From contig NZ_OW485601.1 in the NCBI RefSeq assembly GCF_937425535.1, positions 2,382,501 through 2,446,500 of the forward strand: a stretch of 64,000 nucleotides of DNA, given 5' to 3'. This DNA comes from Rhodovastum atsumiense (GTDB taxonomy: Bacteria; Pseudomonadota; Alphaproteobacteria; Acetobacterales; Acetobacteraceae). Positions 6,385 through 15,754 of this stretch are shown here, in pieces; within the stretch, counting starts at the first letter, position 1; every line of letters begins with the position of its first letter. The notes below the pieces were generated by a model that did no database searches, had not been told where the DNA came from, and saw nothing but the letters and a program-made list of their open reading frames with translations. The position numbers were made by a program, and so were the translations under genes.

Positions 6385-9195
6385 GTGTCCCCCTCCGCCG
6401 AGGCCGTCGCCACGCCGCCCCATCTCGTCCTGATCGACGGCTCGGGCTTCATCTTCCGCGCCTTCCACGCCCTGCCGCCGATGACCCGGCCGGACGGGAC
6501 GCCGGTGAACGCCGTGTTCGGCTTCACCAACATGCTGGCGAAGCTGGTGAAGGAGCATGTCGGTACCCATCTCGCCGTCATTTTCGATGCCGGCCGGATC
6601 ACCTTCCGCAACGAGCTGTACGATCTTTACAAGGCGCAGCGTCCGGAACCGCCCGAGGAACTGCGGCCGCAGTTCGCGCTGGTGCGCGATGCCACCGCCG
6701 CCTTCGGCGTGCCCGCGATCGAACTGGCCGGATGGGAAGCGGACGACCTGATCGCTTCCTACGCGCGGTGCGTCCGCGAGGCGGGCGGGCGCGCCACCAT
6801 CGTGTCCTCGGACAAGGACCTGATGCAGTTGATCCGGCCCGGCGTCGACATGCTGGACCCGATCAAGCAGAAGCCGATCGGCCCCGCCGAGGTGATGGAA
6901 AAATGGGGGGTGGCGCCGGAGAAGCTGGTCGAGGTGCAGGCGCTGATGGGCGACGCGGTGGACAACGTTCCCGGCGTGCCTGGCATCGGCCCCAAGACCG
7001 CTGCCCAGTTGGTGACGGAATACGGCGACCTGGAAGCGGTGCTGGCCGCGGCGCCGGGGATGAAGGCGTCGAAGAAGCGGGACTCGCTGATCGCCCATGC
7101 CGAGGCGGCGCGGCTGTCGCGCCGGCTGGTGGAACTGCGCGCGGATGCGCCGCTGCCAACGCCACTGGAGGCGCTGGTGGTGCGGCAACCGGACCGCGAC
7201 AGGTTGGCCACCTGGCTGCGCGAGCAGGGATTCCGCAGCACGGTGGTGCGGCTGGGGCTCGAGGATCAGGCTCCCGCCGCCATGGCGCCGCCGCCCACGG
7301 CTGCGCCTCGGACCGCCGGGCAGGGCATGCTTGCCTTCGCCGAGACGCCGGCCTCGCCGGTGCCGGTGCCCGCCGGCGGGCCCGGCGCGGCCTATGGGCC
7401 GTACGAGACCGTCACCACGCTGGCGGCGCTGCAGTCCTGGATCGCCGAGGCGACGGCCGCCGGCGTGGTCGCGCTCGACACCGAGACCGACGGGCTCGAT
7501 GCGATGCGGGCGGCGCTGGTGGGGTTCTCGCTGGCCACCGCGCCCGGCCGCGCCTGCTATGTGCCGTTACGGCATGAAGGCGTCGCCGAGCAGGTGCCGG
7601 TCGCCGAGGCGATCGCGGCGCTGGCGCCGCTGCTGGTGGATGCCGGCGTGCTGAAGGTGTTCCAGAACGCCAAGTTCGACATGATGATCCTGGCGCGGGC
7701 CGGCGCTCCGCTGGCCGCGCCGCTGGATGATTCCATGCTGATCTCCTACGCGCAGGAGGCCGGCCGGCACGGCCACGGCATGGACGAGCTGGCGTTGCTG
7801 CACCTGCAGCACAGCTGCATCAGCTACGACTCGGTCACCGGCACCGGCCGCGCGCGGGTGCCCTTCACCCAGGTGCCGCTCGAACGGGCCACGCCCTATG
7901 CCGCCGAGGATGCCGACGTCACGCTGCGGCTGTGGCGGACGCTGCGGCCGGAGCTGCGGGTCACGAAATCGCTGGCGCTCTACGAACAGGTGGAACGCCG
8001 CCTGATCCCGGTGCTGCTGGAGATGGAGCGCGCCGGCGTGAAGGTGGACGCCGACGATCTGCGGGCGATGTCGAAGGATTTCGAGGCACGCATGGCGACG
8101 ATGGAAGCGGAGATCCATCGCCTCGCCGGCAGTGCCTTCAATGTCGGCAGCCCCAAGCAGCTTGGCGAGGTGCTATTCGACCACATGCAGCTTCCCGGCG
8201 GCAAGCGGATGAAGACCGGTGCCTGGGGGACTGATTCCTCGGTCCTGCAGGGGCTGGCCGAGAAGGGGCATGAGCTGCCTGCCCGCGTGCTGGAATGGCG
8301 GCAGTTGCAGAAGCTGAAATCCACCTACGCCGATGCGCTGGTCGGCCAGATCAATCCCGAGACGGGGCGGGTGCATACCAGCTTCGCCATGGCGATCACC
8401 AGCACCGGCCGCCTGTCCTCGACCGATCCCAACCTGCAGAACATCCCGATCCGCACCGAGGAGGGCAGCCGCATCCGGCGCGCCTTCGTGGCAGAAACCG
8501 GAAATGTGCTGATCTCGGCGGACTACTCGCAGATCGAGCTGCGCCTGCTGGCGCACGTCGCCGACATCCCTGCGCTGAAAGAGAGTTTCGCGGCCGGCGA
8601 AGATATCCACGCGCGTACGGCGAGCGAGGTGTTCGGCATCCCGATGGCGGGGATGGATCCGATGACGCGGCGACGGGCCAAGGCGATCAATTTCGGCATC
8701 ATCTACGGGATTTCGGCGTTCGGCCTGGGGCGTCAGCTCGGCATCGAGCCGGGCGAGGCGCGTGCCTATATCGACGCCTATTTCGCGCGCTATCCCGGCA
8801 TCCGCGCCTACATGGAAAAGACCAAGGAAGAAGCGCGCATCGCCGGCTACGTCACCACGCCGTTCGGGCGTCGCTGCTGGATCCCCGGCATCGACGAGAA
8901 GAACGGGATGCGACGGGCCTATGCCGAGCGGCAGGCGATCAACGCGCCGTTGCAGGGCGGTGCCGCCGACATCATCAAGCGTGCCATGGTTCGCTTGCCC
9001 GCCGCCTTGCGCGAGGCCGGCCTTTGCGCCCGGCTGCTGCTGCAGGTGCATGACGAATTGCTGTTCGAGGCACCGCAGGCTGAAGCGGAAGCCACCGCCC
9101 GGCTGGCTCGCGAGGTGATGGAAGCGGCGGCGACATTGTCGGTGCCGCTGGTGGTGGAGACCGGCATCGGGCGGAGCTGGGCGGAAGCGCACTGA
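6385..9195 (+). CDS. polA: DNA polymerase I
   Basis: A full-length 936-residue PolA. The N-terminal flap endonuclease is present (LVLIDGSGFIFRAFHALPP, SSDKDLMQL, GDAVDNVPGVPGIGPKTA). The 3'-5' exonuclease domain keeps its active residues: DTETDGL (Exo I), QNAKFDMM (Exo II) and YAAEDADVTL (Exo III), so proofreading should work, unlike in PolA of some other phyla. The polymerase domain has STGRLSSTDPNLQNIP, ADYSQIELR (motif A), RRRAKAINFGIIYG (motif B) and QVHDELLFE (motif C). It fills gaps left by Okazaki-fragment processing and repair. I use the GTG at 6385, right after the upstream stop; an ATG at 6343 would overlap the zinc-finger gene by 41 bases. Confidence 0.97.
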   Translation: MSPSAEAVATPPHLVLIDGSGFIFRAFHALPPMTRPDGTPVNAVFGFTNMLAKLVKEHVGTHLAVIFDAGRITFRNELYDLYKAQRPEPPEELRPQFALVRDATAAFGVPAIELAGWEADDLIASYARCVREAGGRATIVSSDKDLMQLIRPGVDMLDPIKQKPIGPAEVMEKWGVAPEKLVEVQALMGDAVDNVPGVPGIGPKTAAQLVTEYGDLEAVLAAAPGMKASKKRDSLIAHAEAARLSRRLVELRADAPLPTPLEALVVRQPDRDRLATWLREQGFRSTVVRLGLEDQAPAAMAPPPTAAPRTAGQGMLAFAETPASPVPVPAGGPGAAYGPYETVTTLAALQSWIAEATAAGVVALDTETDGLDAMRAALVGFSLATAPGRACYVPLRHEGVAEQVPVAEAIAALAPLLVDAGVLKVFQNAKFDMMILARAGAPLAAPLDDSMLISYAQEAGRHGHGMDELALLHLQHSCISYDSVTGTGRARVPFTQVPLERATPYAAEDADVTLRLWRTLRPELRVTKSLALYEQVERRLIPVLLEMERAGVKVDADDLRAMSKDFEARMATMEAEIHRLAGSAFNVGSPKQLGEVLFDHMQLPGGKRMKTGAWGTDSSVLQGLAEKGHELPARVLEWRQLQKLKSTYADALVGQINPETGRVHTSFAMAITSTGRLSSTDPNLQNIPIRTEEGSRIRRAFVAETGNVLISADYSQIELRLLAHVADIPALKESFAAGEDIHARTASEVFGIPMAGMDPMTRRRAKAINFGIIYGISAFGLGRQLGIEPGEARAYIDAYFARYPGIRAYMEKTKEEARIAGYVTTPFGRRCWIPGIDEKNGMRRAYAERQAINAPLQGGAADIIKRAMVRLPAALREAGLCARLLLQVHDELLFEAPQAEAEATARLAREVMEAAATLSVPLVVETGIGRSWAEAH

Positions 9196-9247
9196 TCCCG
9201 GAGGCCCTGGTAAGCTGTCGTTCATCCAGGGGGGCGAGCATGGGCGC

Positions 9248-9565
9248 ATGTGGTGGCTTCTGCTCGTCCTGTTCTCCGGTCCGGCGCTGGCCCAACCCGC
9301 GGATTGTGCCGCCATTCCGGTCGGTCCGCCGGTGTCCTTCGACGTCTATGTCGAGGCGCCACGGCGGCCGGGACCGTACCCATCCCTGCCACGGACCGGT
9401 GTCGCTGTCGGGGTGACGGATGTGCCGGCTTTCGGAACGCGCTGTGTCGCACCGCCTGTCCCGCCGGGTGACGTGCTGCGGGGGCCCCCCGCTCGGGGGG
9501 ACCTGCTGCGTGGTGGCGGGCCTCGAGATCTGCTGCAAGGCCCGGTGCGGCCGGATTTGCGCTGA
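9248..9565 (+). CDS. Small secreted protein, function unknown
   Basis: A possible 105-residue exported protein with a signal peptide MWWLLLVLFSGPALAQ (cleavage after ALA). The rest is rich in Pro, Gly and Arg and ends in imperfect repeats (GDVLRGPPARGDLLRGGGPRDLLQGP). Two cysteines remain after the signal. An AGGGGGG tract lies 13 bases upstream, rather far. The repeats coincide with a GC hairpin in the DNA (GGGGGCCCCCCGCTC), so this could be structured noncoding DNA, but the signal peptide supports a gene. Confidence 0.45.
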   Translation: MWWLLLVLFSGPALAQPADCAAIPVGPPVSFDVYVEAPRRPGPYPSLPRTGVAVGVTDVPAFGTRCVAPPVPPGDVLRGPPARGDLLRGGGPRDLLQGPVRPDLR

Positions 9566-9570
9566 CTGTT

Positions 9571-10491
9571 TTAGGCGGGTTGTTCCAGGGCCGACCGCAC
9601 GGCGGGGCTGAGCAGGGCGGCCAGTTCGGCCTCGTGTTCGTAGTCCGGCATCAGGGCATCGATGACCGGATCGCGGCGGGCGGCGGGATGGAAGTAGATC
9701 TCGCTGCGGCCTTGCGGCAGGTGGGGGATCAGCCGCAGCAGGCGGGCCTCGGTCATGTGGCCGGTCCAGGCAAGCCCGAACACGGCGTCGGGCACGGTCA
9801 TGCCGGCGCGCCTTGCCTGCCGGCGCAGCACCTGCGACCAGGCGTGCAGGGCGCGTGCCCCGAGGGTCGGGGCCACGCCGCAGGCGGCCATCACCTCGGG
9901 TGGTTCGGCGGGCACGCGCACTTGCCGCAGGCCGAAGCGGCGGCCGATGCGCAGCATCAGGGCGCCGACCGTTGGATGCAGGTGCATGTGCTTGTGCGCG
10001 TCGGCGTGGGCGAGGTCCAGGCCGGTGGCGGCGAAAGCCGTGAACTGTGCCTCGATCTCGGCGGCCAGTTGCCGGCGCACGCGCGGGCGGAAGAAATAGT
10101 CCACGCCCAGCCGCACCTGATCCGACGGAAATTGCCCCGAGGCATTGACCAGATCGGGGATGTCCGAAGGCGGCAGCACGGCCGGTCCTTCAACGAGTAC
10201 CAGGTGCAGTCCGACCTTGAGTCCCGGATTGCGCCGTGCGCGTTCGACGGCGTCCTCGACCGCGGCGCCGCCGACCATCAGGCTGGTAGCGTTGAGGATG
10301 CCGTCGCGAAAGGCGCGTTCAATGCCTTCGTTGACGGCTTCGGACAAACCAAAGTCGTCAGCGGTGGCGATGATTTCGCGGGCTGGTTCCGCAATTTGAA
10401 AACGAATGGGATCCAAGGGCCTTGTGGCCGTCGCGCGACCGCGCGCTGCGCACGACGGCAGGTCCAGGGCGGAGCCCTGGCCTTTCTTCAT
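9571..10491 (-). CDS. hpnK: Hopanoid-associated YdjC-family deacetylase HpnK
   Basis: A member of the YdjC/ChbG carbohydrate-deacetylase-like family with the HpnK subgroup pattern. The metal site is visible as TADDFGLSEAVNEG (first Asp pair) and HADAHKHMHLHP (histidines). It is linked to hopanoid side-chain maturation with HpnI and HpnJ; in characterised systems the HpnI product is deacetylated by HpnK on the way to bacteriohopanetetrol cyclitol ether. The ATG at 10491 overlaps the hpnJ stop as ATGA, which supports this start. However, the first 27 or so residues (from MKKGQGSALDLP) are encoded by a junction repeat and are not part of the family; homology begins near REIIATADDFG. A TTG at 10416 is an alternative start. 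Confidence 0.88.
   Translation of the reverse strand: MKKGQGSALDLPSCAARGRATATRPLDPIRFQIAEPAREIIATADDFGLSEAVNEGIERAFRDGILNATSLMVGGAAVEDAVERARRNPGLKVGLHLVLVEGPAVLPPSDIPDLVNASGQFPSDQVRLGVDYFFRPRVRRQLAAEIEAQFTAFAATGLDLAHADAHKHMHLHPTVGALMLRIGRRFGLRQVRVPAEPPEVMAACGVAPTLGARALHAWSQVLRRQARRAGMTVPDAVFGLAWTGHMTEARLLRLIPHLPQGRSEIYFHPAARRDPVIDALMPDYEHEAELAALLSPAVRSALEQPA
10408..10480 (-). repeat. Junction hairpin repeat, copy 1 (across the start of hpnK)
   Basis: On the minus strand it begins with the hairpin CCAGGGC-tcc-GCCCTGG and ends with GGCC-acaag-GCCCTTGG-ATCCC. The same two ends, in the same orientation and separated by an unrelated middle, occur in the copy at 30107-30255. It lies inside the predicted N-terminus of hpnK. 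Confidence 0.75.
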
Positions 10492-11918
10492 GCCGCGGTG
10501 TGGTGGCGTTCGCGCAGGAACTGGAAGAATTCCACGCCCTCGCGCAGGCGCCGTTGCATCATTTGTGGGCTGCGCACCATTTCGCCGACGATCGAGGCGA
10601 TCTTCGGTGCCCGGAAATAGAACCGCTTATAGAACGTTTCCACCGACTCGAAGATTTCGGTGTGCGAGAGGTGCGGGTAGTGCAGGGGCGCGATCTGGAT
10701 GCCGTGTTCGTCGACCAGTTCGGCGTGCTCGGCGTCGAACCAGCCGTTCTGCACGGCCTGCCGGTGCAGGAAGGTGCCGGGGTAGGGGGCGGCGAGCGAA
10801 ACCTGCAGCGTGTGCGGATTAATTTCGATCGCGTATTTGATGGTTTCCTCGATGGTCTCGCGGGTTTCGCCCGGCAGGCCGAGGATGAAGGTGCCGTGGA
10901 TCTTGATGCCGAGTTCGTGGCAGTCCTTGGTGAACTGCTTGGCGACCTCGATCCGCATGCCTTTCTTGATGTTGTGCAGGATCTGCTGGTTGCCGCTTTC
11001 GTAGCCGACCAGCAGCAGCCGCAGTCCGTTGTCGCGCAGCACCTTCAGGGTCTCGCGCGGCACATTGGCCTTGGCGTTGCAGGACCAGGTCACGCCGAGC
11101 TTGCCGAGTTCGCGGGCGATGGCCTCGGCGCGCGGCAGGTTGTCGGTGAAGGTGTCGTCGTCGAAGAAGATCTCGCGCACCTGCGGGAAGTACGACTTCA
11201 GCAGCCGGATTTCCTCGGCCACATGGCCCGGGCTGCGCACGCGGTAGCTGTGCCCGCCGACGGTCTGCGGCCACAGGCAGAAGGTGCAGCGGCTCTTGCA
11301 GCCCCGTCCCGTGTAGAGCGAGACGTAGGGATGCATGAGGTAGCCGATGAAGTAATCCTCGATGCGCAGGTCGCGCTTGTAGACCTCGGTGACGAAGGGC
11401 AGCTGGTCCATGTCCTCGATGAGGACGCGGTCGGCGTTGTGCACGATGGCGCCGTCGCGGTTGCGATAGCTGATGCCGTCGATGCTGCCGAGGTCGCGGC
11501 CTTCGGCCACGTCACGGATGGTGAAGTCGAATTCGTTGCGGGCGACGAAGTCGATCGGGGCGCCGCGCTTGAGGCTTTCCTCGGGCTGCACGGCGACCTT
11601 GGCGCCGACGAAGCCGATCTTCAGCGACGGGTTGGCGTCCTTCAGGGCCTGCGCCACCTTCACGTCCGCCGCGAAGGACGGGGTGGAGGTATGCATCACG
11701 CACAGTTCGTAGTCGCGGATCTGTGCCAGAATCGTATTGAGCTTGGTGCGTGCCGGCGGCGCGTCGATCAGCTTGCTGCCGGGGACCAGGGCCGCGGGCT
11801 GGGCGAGCCAGGTGGGAAACCAGAAGCTCTTGATCTCGCGCTTGGCCTGGTAGCGCGAGCCGGCGCCGCCGTCGAAGCCGTCGAAGCTCGGCGGCTGCAG
11901 GAACAGCGTCTTCATCAT
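10488..11918 (-). CDS. hpnJ: Hopanoid-associated B12-binding radical SAM protein HpnJ
   Basis: A 476-residue class B radical SAM enzyme. The N-terminal third (MKTLFLQPPSFDGFDGG onward, with MHTSTPSF) is a cobalamin-binding-type domain. The radical SAM domain has the cluster motif CKSRCTFC (CxxxCxxC), and further blocks HGTFILGLPGET and VGYESGNQ are typical. HpnJ works after HpnI and HpnK in bacteriohopanetetrol cyclitol ether formation, where it contracts the glucosamine ring. Two tandem ATGs at 11918 and 11915 are possible starts; longer in-frame extension into hpnI looks spurious. Its stop overlaps the hpnK start. Confidence 0.93.
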   Translation of the reverse strand: MMKTLFLQPPSFDGFDGGAGSRYQAKREIKSFWFPTWLAQPAALVPGSKLIDAPPARTKLNTILAQIRDYELCVMHTSTPSFAADVKVAQALKDANPSLKIGFVGAKVAVQPEESLKRGAPIDFVARNEFDFTIRDVAEGRDLGSIDGISYRNRDGAIVHNADRVLIEDMDQLPFVTEVYKRDLRIEDYFIGYLMHPYVSLYTGRGCKSRCTFCLWPQTVGGHSYRVRSPGHVAEEIRLLKSYFPQVREIFFDDDTFTDNLPRAEAIARELGKLGVTWSCNAKANVPRETLKVLRDNGLRLLLVGYESGNQQILHNIKKGMRIEVAKQFTKDCHELGIKIHGTFILGLPGETRETIEETIKYAIEINPHTLQVSLAAPYPGTFLHRQAVQNGWFDAEHAELVDEHGIQIAPLHYPHLSHTEIFESVETFYKRFYFRAPKIASIVGEMVRSPQMMQRRLREGVEFFQFLRERHHTAA

Positions 11919-11946
11919 GTCGAGAGCATCCCCAAAGGTCTTCGCC

Positions 11947-13131
11947 TCATGCCGTTTCCGGCCGATCGCCGGTGGTGACAACCGAAACGGTCTTGCCATC
12001 CAGCCTGTCGAGCGCGGTATGCAGCACTTCTCCGCGCCATTCTACCCGGTCGCTGGCGGTGCTTGCGAGCATGACCGCCACGGAAAGCATGTCGCGCAGC
12101 GGCAGAAGCCAGATCGGTGCGGACGTGGCAAGCCCGGATTCGGCAAGCCCGAGACGCATGTCGAGGATGCGGGCCGCGCCGGCGCGTCCGGCCCAGGCGA
12201 GCGCGACGCCGAGCAATGACCACCAGGCCGCGCCCGAGAGCGGCACCGCCAGCGCGGCCCAGAACACCGGGTACTGGATGGCCGAGGCGGCGAAGCCGGC
12301 GGGCACCAATGCGAGAATGGTGCGGGCCCAGCGCAGCTCGTGGCGGAACAATGCCGGCAACGTCGCTTCCGGCACCGTGGTGGCGCAGATCGTGGGGGCC
12401 AGCCGGACGGCGAGGCCCTGGTCGCGCACCAGCCGTCCCAGGATGTTGTCGTCGGCGAGGTGGTGCACCAGCGCCTGCAGTCCGCCGATTGCGGCAAGGG
12501 TCTCGCGGCGCAGGGCCATGACGGCGCCGAAGCAGTCCTGCCGTCCGAGTGTCCGGGACAGCAGGGCGCCGGGCAGGAAGGAATGGGTGATGGCGGTGGC
12601 ACCGAGTCGGGCCGCGAGGCTGCGGTTCGCCGGCAGGCCGGCATAGAGCATGGTGACCAGCCCGGTGCCGGGCTGGTCGATCGCCTCGGCGATGGCGGCG
12701 AGTGCATCCGGGGCGGCGTGCACGTCGCTGTCGGAGATCACCAGCACGTCGTGTCGGGCCTGCGGCAACATATTGATGAGGTTGCCGATCTTCCGGTTTT
12801 CGCCGTGCAGGGTGGGATCGACCACCAGAGTGATGTCGCAATCGGGGAAGCGGGTGCGCAGGCGCTCGACCACGGCGATTGCCGGGTCGTTCGCCCGCTG
12901 CACGCCGCAGACCAGTTGGAAGCAGGGATAATCCTGCGCGCAGAAGCTGGCGAGCGCGTCCTCGAGCAGCGGTTCGTCGCCGTAGAGCGGCTTGAGCACG
13001 GTGATGGGGGGGCAATGTCCGGACGGCGATGGCGCCCGGGCGAAGCGATGCGCGGCAAAGGCGCCCATCGCGGCCTGGCAGACACCGGCGGCGGCAAGCG
13101 CCGCCGGCAACAGGGCGAACCAGTGAAACAC
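11947..13131 (-). CDS. hpnI: Hopanoid-associated glycosyltransferase HpnI
   Basis: A membrane glycosyltransferase of the ceramide-glucosyltransferase type, GT2/GT21 fold. The catalytic domain has ITVLKPLYGDEP, then DSDVHAAPDAL (the metal-binding DxD-like site), and the LADDNILGR and RHELRWART blocks that match the D...(Q/R)xxRW signature of processive GT families. A hydrophobic N-terminal helix and C-terminal membrane segments anchor it to the inner membrane. HpnI adds an N-acetylglucosamine group to bacteriohopanetetrol. The GTG at 13131 starts 19 bases after the hpnM stop; the in-frame ATG at 13182 would overlap hpnM by 32 bases. Neither has a good ribosome site. Confidence 0.9.
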   Translation of the reverse strand: MFHWFALLPAALAAAGVCQAAMGAFAAHRFARAPSPSGHCPPITVLKPLYGDEPLLEDALASFCAQDYPCFQLVCGVQRANDPAIAVVERLRTRFPDCDITLVVDPTLHGENRKIGNLINMLPQARHDVLVISDSDVHAAPDALAAIAEAIDQPGTGLVTMLYAGLPANRSLAARLGATAITHSFLPGALLSRTLGRQDCFGAVMALRRETLAAIGGLQALVHHLADDNILGRLVRDQGLAVRLAPTICATTVPEATLPALFRHELRWARTILALVPAGFAASAIQYPVFWAALAVPLSGAAWWSLLGVALAWAGRAGAARILDMRLGLAESGLATSAPIWLLPLRDMLSVAVMLASTASDRVEWRGEVLHTALDRLDGKTVSVVTTGDRPETA

Positions 13132-13150
13132 GACGGACCGGGCGTTCGTG

Positions 13151-13759
13151 TTACTCGGTTTCGCCCGCGGCCAGTCGGGCAACCTTCTGACGCAGCGAGG
13201 CGATCAGGGGGGCCGCGTCGCCGTTGCCGAGCAGCGAGCGGAAATCCGATCGCTGCACCGCGACCCGGCTGATCGAGCCGTTGAGCAGCACGTCAACGAT
13301 CTTCCACGCCTCGCCGGCCGGGCGGACGACATAGTCCAGCCGGATCGGGTCACCGCTGGGTTGCACCAGCCGCGTCTGCACCACTTCGTCGGCGCCGACA
13401 CGACGGGTTTCCGGCAGGATCTCGAAGCGCTCGCCGTTGAAGTCGTCGAAATTGGCGACGTAGCTGGCAACCGTGAAGCGCGTGAACACGGTCAGCAACT
13501 CGGCCTGGACCTCGGGCGGGAACGAGGTCCAGCGCGGGCCGACGGCGGTGCGCAGGATCAGCGGCAGATCGAAGGATTGCTGCACCACCGGCGTGAAGGC
13601 CTGCAGGCGCTGCTCGAAGCTGGTGCTGCGGGCGGAGCGCATGAGTTGCACGATGGCCTGGTTGAGCGCCTGGACCGGCGCCACCGGCGCGGCCTGCGCC
13701 CGGGCGGCGATAGGGGTCAGCAGCAAGGCAAGCAGAAGGCGGCGTGGCAGGATGCTCAT
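13151..13759 (-). CDS. hpnM: Periplasmic MlaC/Ttg2-like hopanoid protein HpnM
   Basis: A 202-residue exported protein with signal MSILPRRLLLALLLTPIAARAQA. The mature part is a MlaC-type lipid-binding fold: FTPVVQQSFDLPLILRTAVG, VFTRFTVASYVANFDDFNG and IVDVLLNGSISRVA. MlaC proteins shuttle phospholipids across the periplasm. HpnM is the version found in hopanoid clusters and is thought to work with the RND exporter HpnN in moving hopanoids to the outer membrane; no hpnN is seen in this window. The ATG at 13759 has AAGGA five bases upstream. The gene starts eight bases after the dxs stop. Confidence 0.92.
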   Translation of the reverse strand: MSILPRRLLLALLLTPIAARAQAAPVAPVQALNQAIVQLMRSARSTSFEQRLQAFTPVVQQSFDLPLILRTAVGPRWTSFPPEVQAELLTVFTRFTVASYVANFDDFNGERFEILPETRRVGADEVVQTRLVQPSGDPIRLDYVVRPAGEAWKIVDVLLNGSISRVAVQRSDFRSLLGNGDAAPLIASLRQKVARLAAGETE

Positions 13760-13767
13760 GGTGGTCC

Positions 13768-15735
13768 TTATCCTGCCACAGCCGTCAGGGCGGCGTCCTG
13801 TCCAAGTGTCTGCAGCACGGTGGTAACGATGTCCTTTGCGGTCAGCCCGGCGGTGGCGAGCTGGCGGGGCTGGGTGTCCTGGTCGATGAAGCGGTCGGGC
13901 AGCACCATGGGGCGAATGCGCAGGCCGCGGTCGAGCAATCCCTTCCAGGCCAGATGCTGCATCACCGCCGCCGCGAACCCACCGACGCTGCCTTCCTCGA
14001 TGGTGATCAGAACCTCGTGGTGGCGCGCCAGTTGCTCGATCAGCGCCGTATCGAGCGGCTTGGCGAAGCGGGCATCCGCCACCGTCGCCGGCAGGCCGCG
14101 CGTGGCCAGCTCCTCCGCCGCCGCCAGCGCATCCGCCAGCCGCGTGCCCAGCGACAGGATCGCCACCCGGCCGCCCTCGCGCAGCACCCGCCCGCGCCCG
14201 ATCGGCAGCACCTCGCCATGCTGCGGGATGGTCAGCCCCACCCCGTCGCCACGCGGGTAGCGCAGCGCGCTCGGCTGGTCGTCGATCGCCGCCGCGGTCG
14301 CCACCGCGTGCGTCAGCTCCACCTCGTCCGCCGGCGCCATCAGCACGATCCCCGGCAGGCACCCCAGATAGGCCAGGTCGAAGCTGCCGGCGTGCGTCGA
14401 GCCATCCGCCCCCACCAGACCCGCCCGGTCCAGCGCGAAGCGCACCGGCAGGTGCTGCAGCACCACGTCGTGCATCACCTGGTCATAGGCGCGTTGCAGG
14501 AAGGTCGAGTAGATCGCGCAGAACGGCTTGATCCCCTCCGCCGCCAGCCCGGCGGCGAAAGTCACCGCATGCTGCTCGGCAATGCCCACGTCGAAGCAGC
14601 GGTCGGGGAAGCGCTTGCCGAACAGGTCGAGCCCGGTTCCCGTCGGCATCGCCGCCGTCACCGCCACGATCGCCGGGTCGCGCTCCGCCTCGTCGATCAG
14701 CGCATTGGCGAACACCTTGGTGTAGCTCGGCGGACCCGGCGGCGGCTTCACCTGCTCGCCGGTGATCACGTTGAACCGGCTGACCGCGTGCAGCTTGTCG
14801 GCGCTGCGCTCCGCCGGCGCGTAGCCCTTGCCCTTCTTGGTGATCGCGTGCACCAGGATCGGACCCAGATCATCCGCCTCGCGCACGTTGCGCAGCACCG
14901 GCAGCAGGTGATCCAGGTTGTGCCCGTCGATCGGGCCCACATAGTAAAAGCCCAGCTCCTCGAACAGCGTGCCACCCGTCAGGATGCCACGGGCAAATTC
15001 CTCCGCCCGCCGCGCCGTCCGCTCCAGCCCGCGCGGGAAGCGCCGCGCCATCTTCGCCGCCACGTCGCGCAGGTTGAGGAAGCTCTGCGACGACAACAGC
15101 CGCGACAGATAGGCGCTCATCGCCCCCACCGGGGGCGCGATCGACATGTCGTTGTCGTTGAGGATCACCACCAGCTTGCTGCGCAGCGCCCCGGCGTTGT
15201 TCATCGCCTCATACGCCATGCCGGCGCTCATCGAGCCGTCGCCGATCACCGCGATCACCTGGCGGTCGTCGGCGATGCCGCGCGCGCGCTTCAGATCGCG
15301 CGCCACCGCCATGCCTAAGCCCGCCGAGATCGAGGTCGAGCTGTGCCCCGCCCCGAACGGGTCGTATTCGCTCTCCGCCCGCTTGGTGAAGCCCGACAGC
15401 CCCCCGCCCTGGCGCAGCGTGCGGATGCGCTCGCGCCGCCCGGTCAGGATCTTGTGCGGGTAGCACTGGTGCCCGACATCCCAGATCAGCCGGTCGCGCG
15501 GCGTGTCGAACACCGCGTGGATCGCCAGCGTCAGCTCGATCACCCCGAGCGAGGCACCGAGGTGCCCGCCCGTCACCGACACCGCCGACACCGTCTCCGC
15601 CCGCAGCTCCGTCGCCAGTTGCCGCAACTGCTCGACCGAGAAATTGCGCAGGTCCGCCGGCACCCGCACCCGGTCAAGCAACGGCGTCTTCGGGCGCGGA
15701 CTCGTGGCCGGCCCGTCTCCTGTCGGTGCGTTCAT
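13768..15735 (-). CDS. dxs: 1-deoxy-D-xylulose-5-phosphate synthase
   Basis: A 655-residue DXS, the first enzyme of the MEP isoprenoid pathway, condensing pyruvate and glyceraldehyde 3-phosphate. The thiamine-diphosphate site is visible as [15 protein letters not shown] with the following NDNDMSIAP, and the active histidine region as [12 protein letters not shown]. The transketolase pyrimidine domain has [16 protein letters not shown], and the C-terminal domain has RFAKPLD and EEGSVGGFA. The start at 15735 has AAGGA eight bases upstream. It sits between ispA and hpnM on the same strand, so precursor supply is encoded with the hopanoid genes. Confidence 0.97.
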   Translation of the reverse strand: MNAPTGDGPATSPRPKTPLLDRVRVPADLRNFSVEQLRQLATELRAETVSAVSVTGGHLGASLGVIELTLAIHAVFDTPRDRLIWDVGHQCYPHKILTGRRERIRTLRQGGGLSGFTKRAESEYDPFGAGHSSTSISAGLGMAVARDLKRARGIADDRQVIAVIGDGSMSAGMAYEAMNNAGALRSKLVVILNDNDMSIAPPVGAMSAYLSRLLSSQSFLNLRDVAAKMARRFPRGLERTARRAEEFARGILTGGTLFEELGFYYVGPIDGHNLDHLLPVLRNVREADDLGPILVHAITKKGKGYAPAERSADKLHAVSRFNVITGEQVKPPPGPPSYTKVFANALIDEAERDPAIVAVTAAMPTGTGLDLFGKRFPDRCFDVGIAEQHAVTFAAGLAAEGIKPFCAIYSTFLQRAYDQVMHDVVLQHLPVRFALDRAGLVGADGSTHAGSFDLAYLGCLPGIVLMAPADEVELTHAVATAAAIDDQPSALRYPRGDGVGLTIPQHGEVLPIGRGRVLREGGRVAILSLGTRLADALAAAEELATRGLPATVADARFAKPLDTALIEQLARHHEVLITIEEGSVGGFAAAVMQHLAWKGLLDRGLRIRPMVLPDRFIDQDTQPRQLATAGLTAKDIVTTVLQTLGQDAALTAVAG

Positions 15736-15754
15736 CGTCCGATCCTTCGCCGCC

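Noticed and set aside
10411-10491. A new N-terminal domain on HpnK
   Set aside because: The sequence is explained by the junction repeat, which also occurs in non-coding positions.
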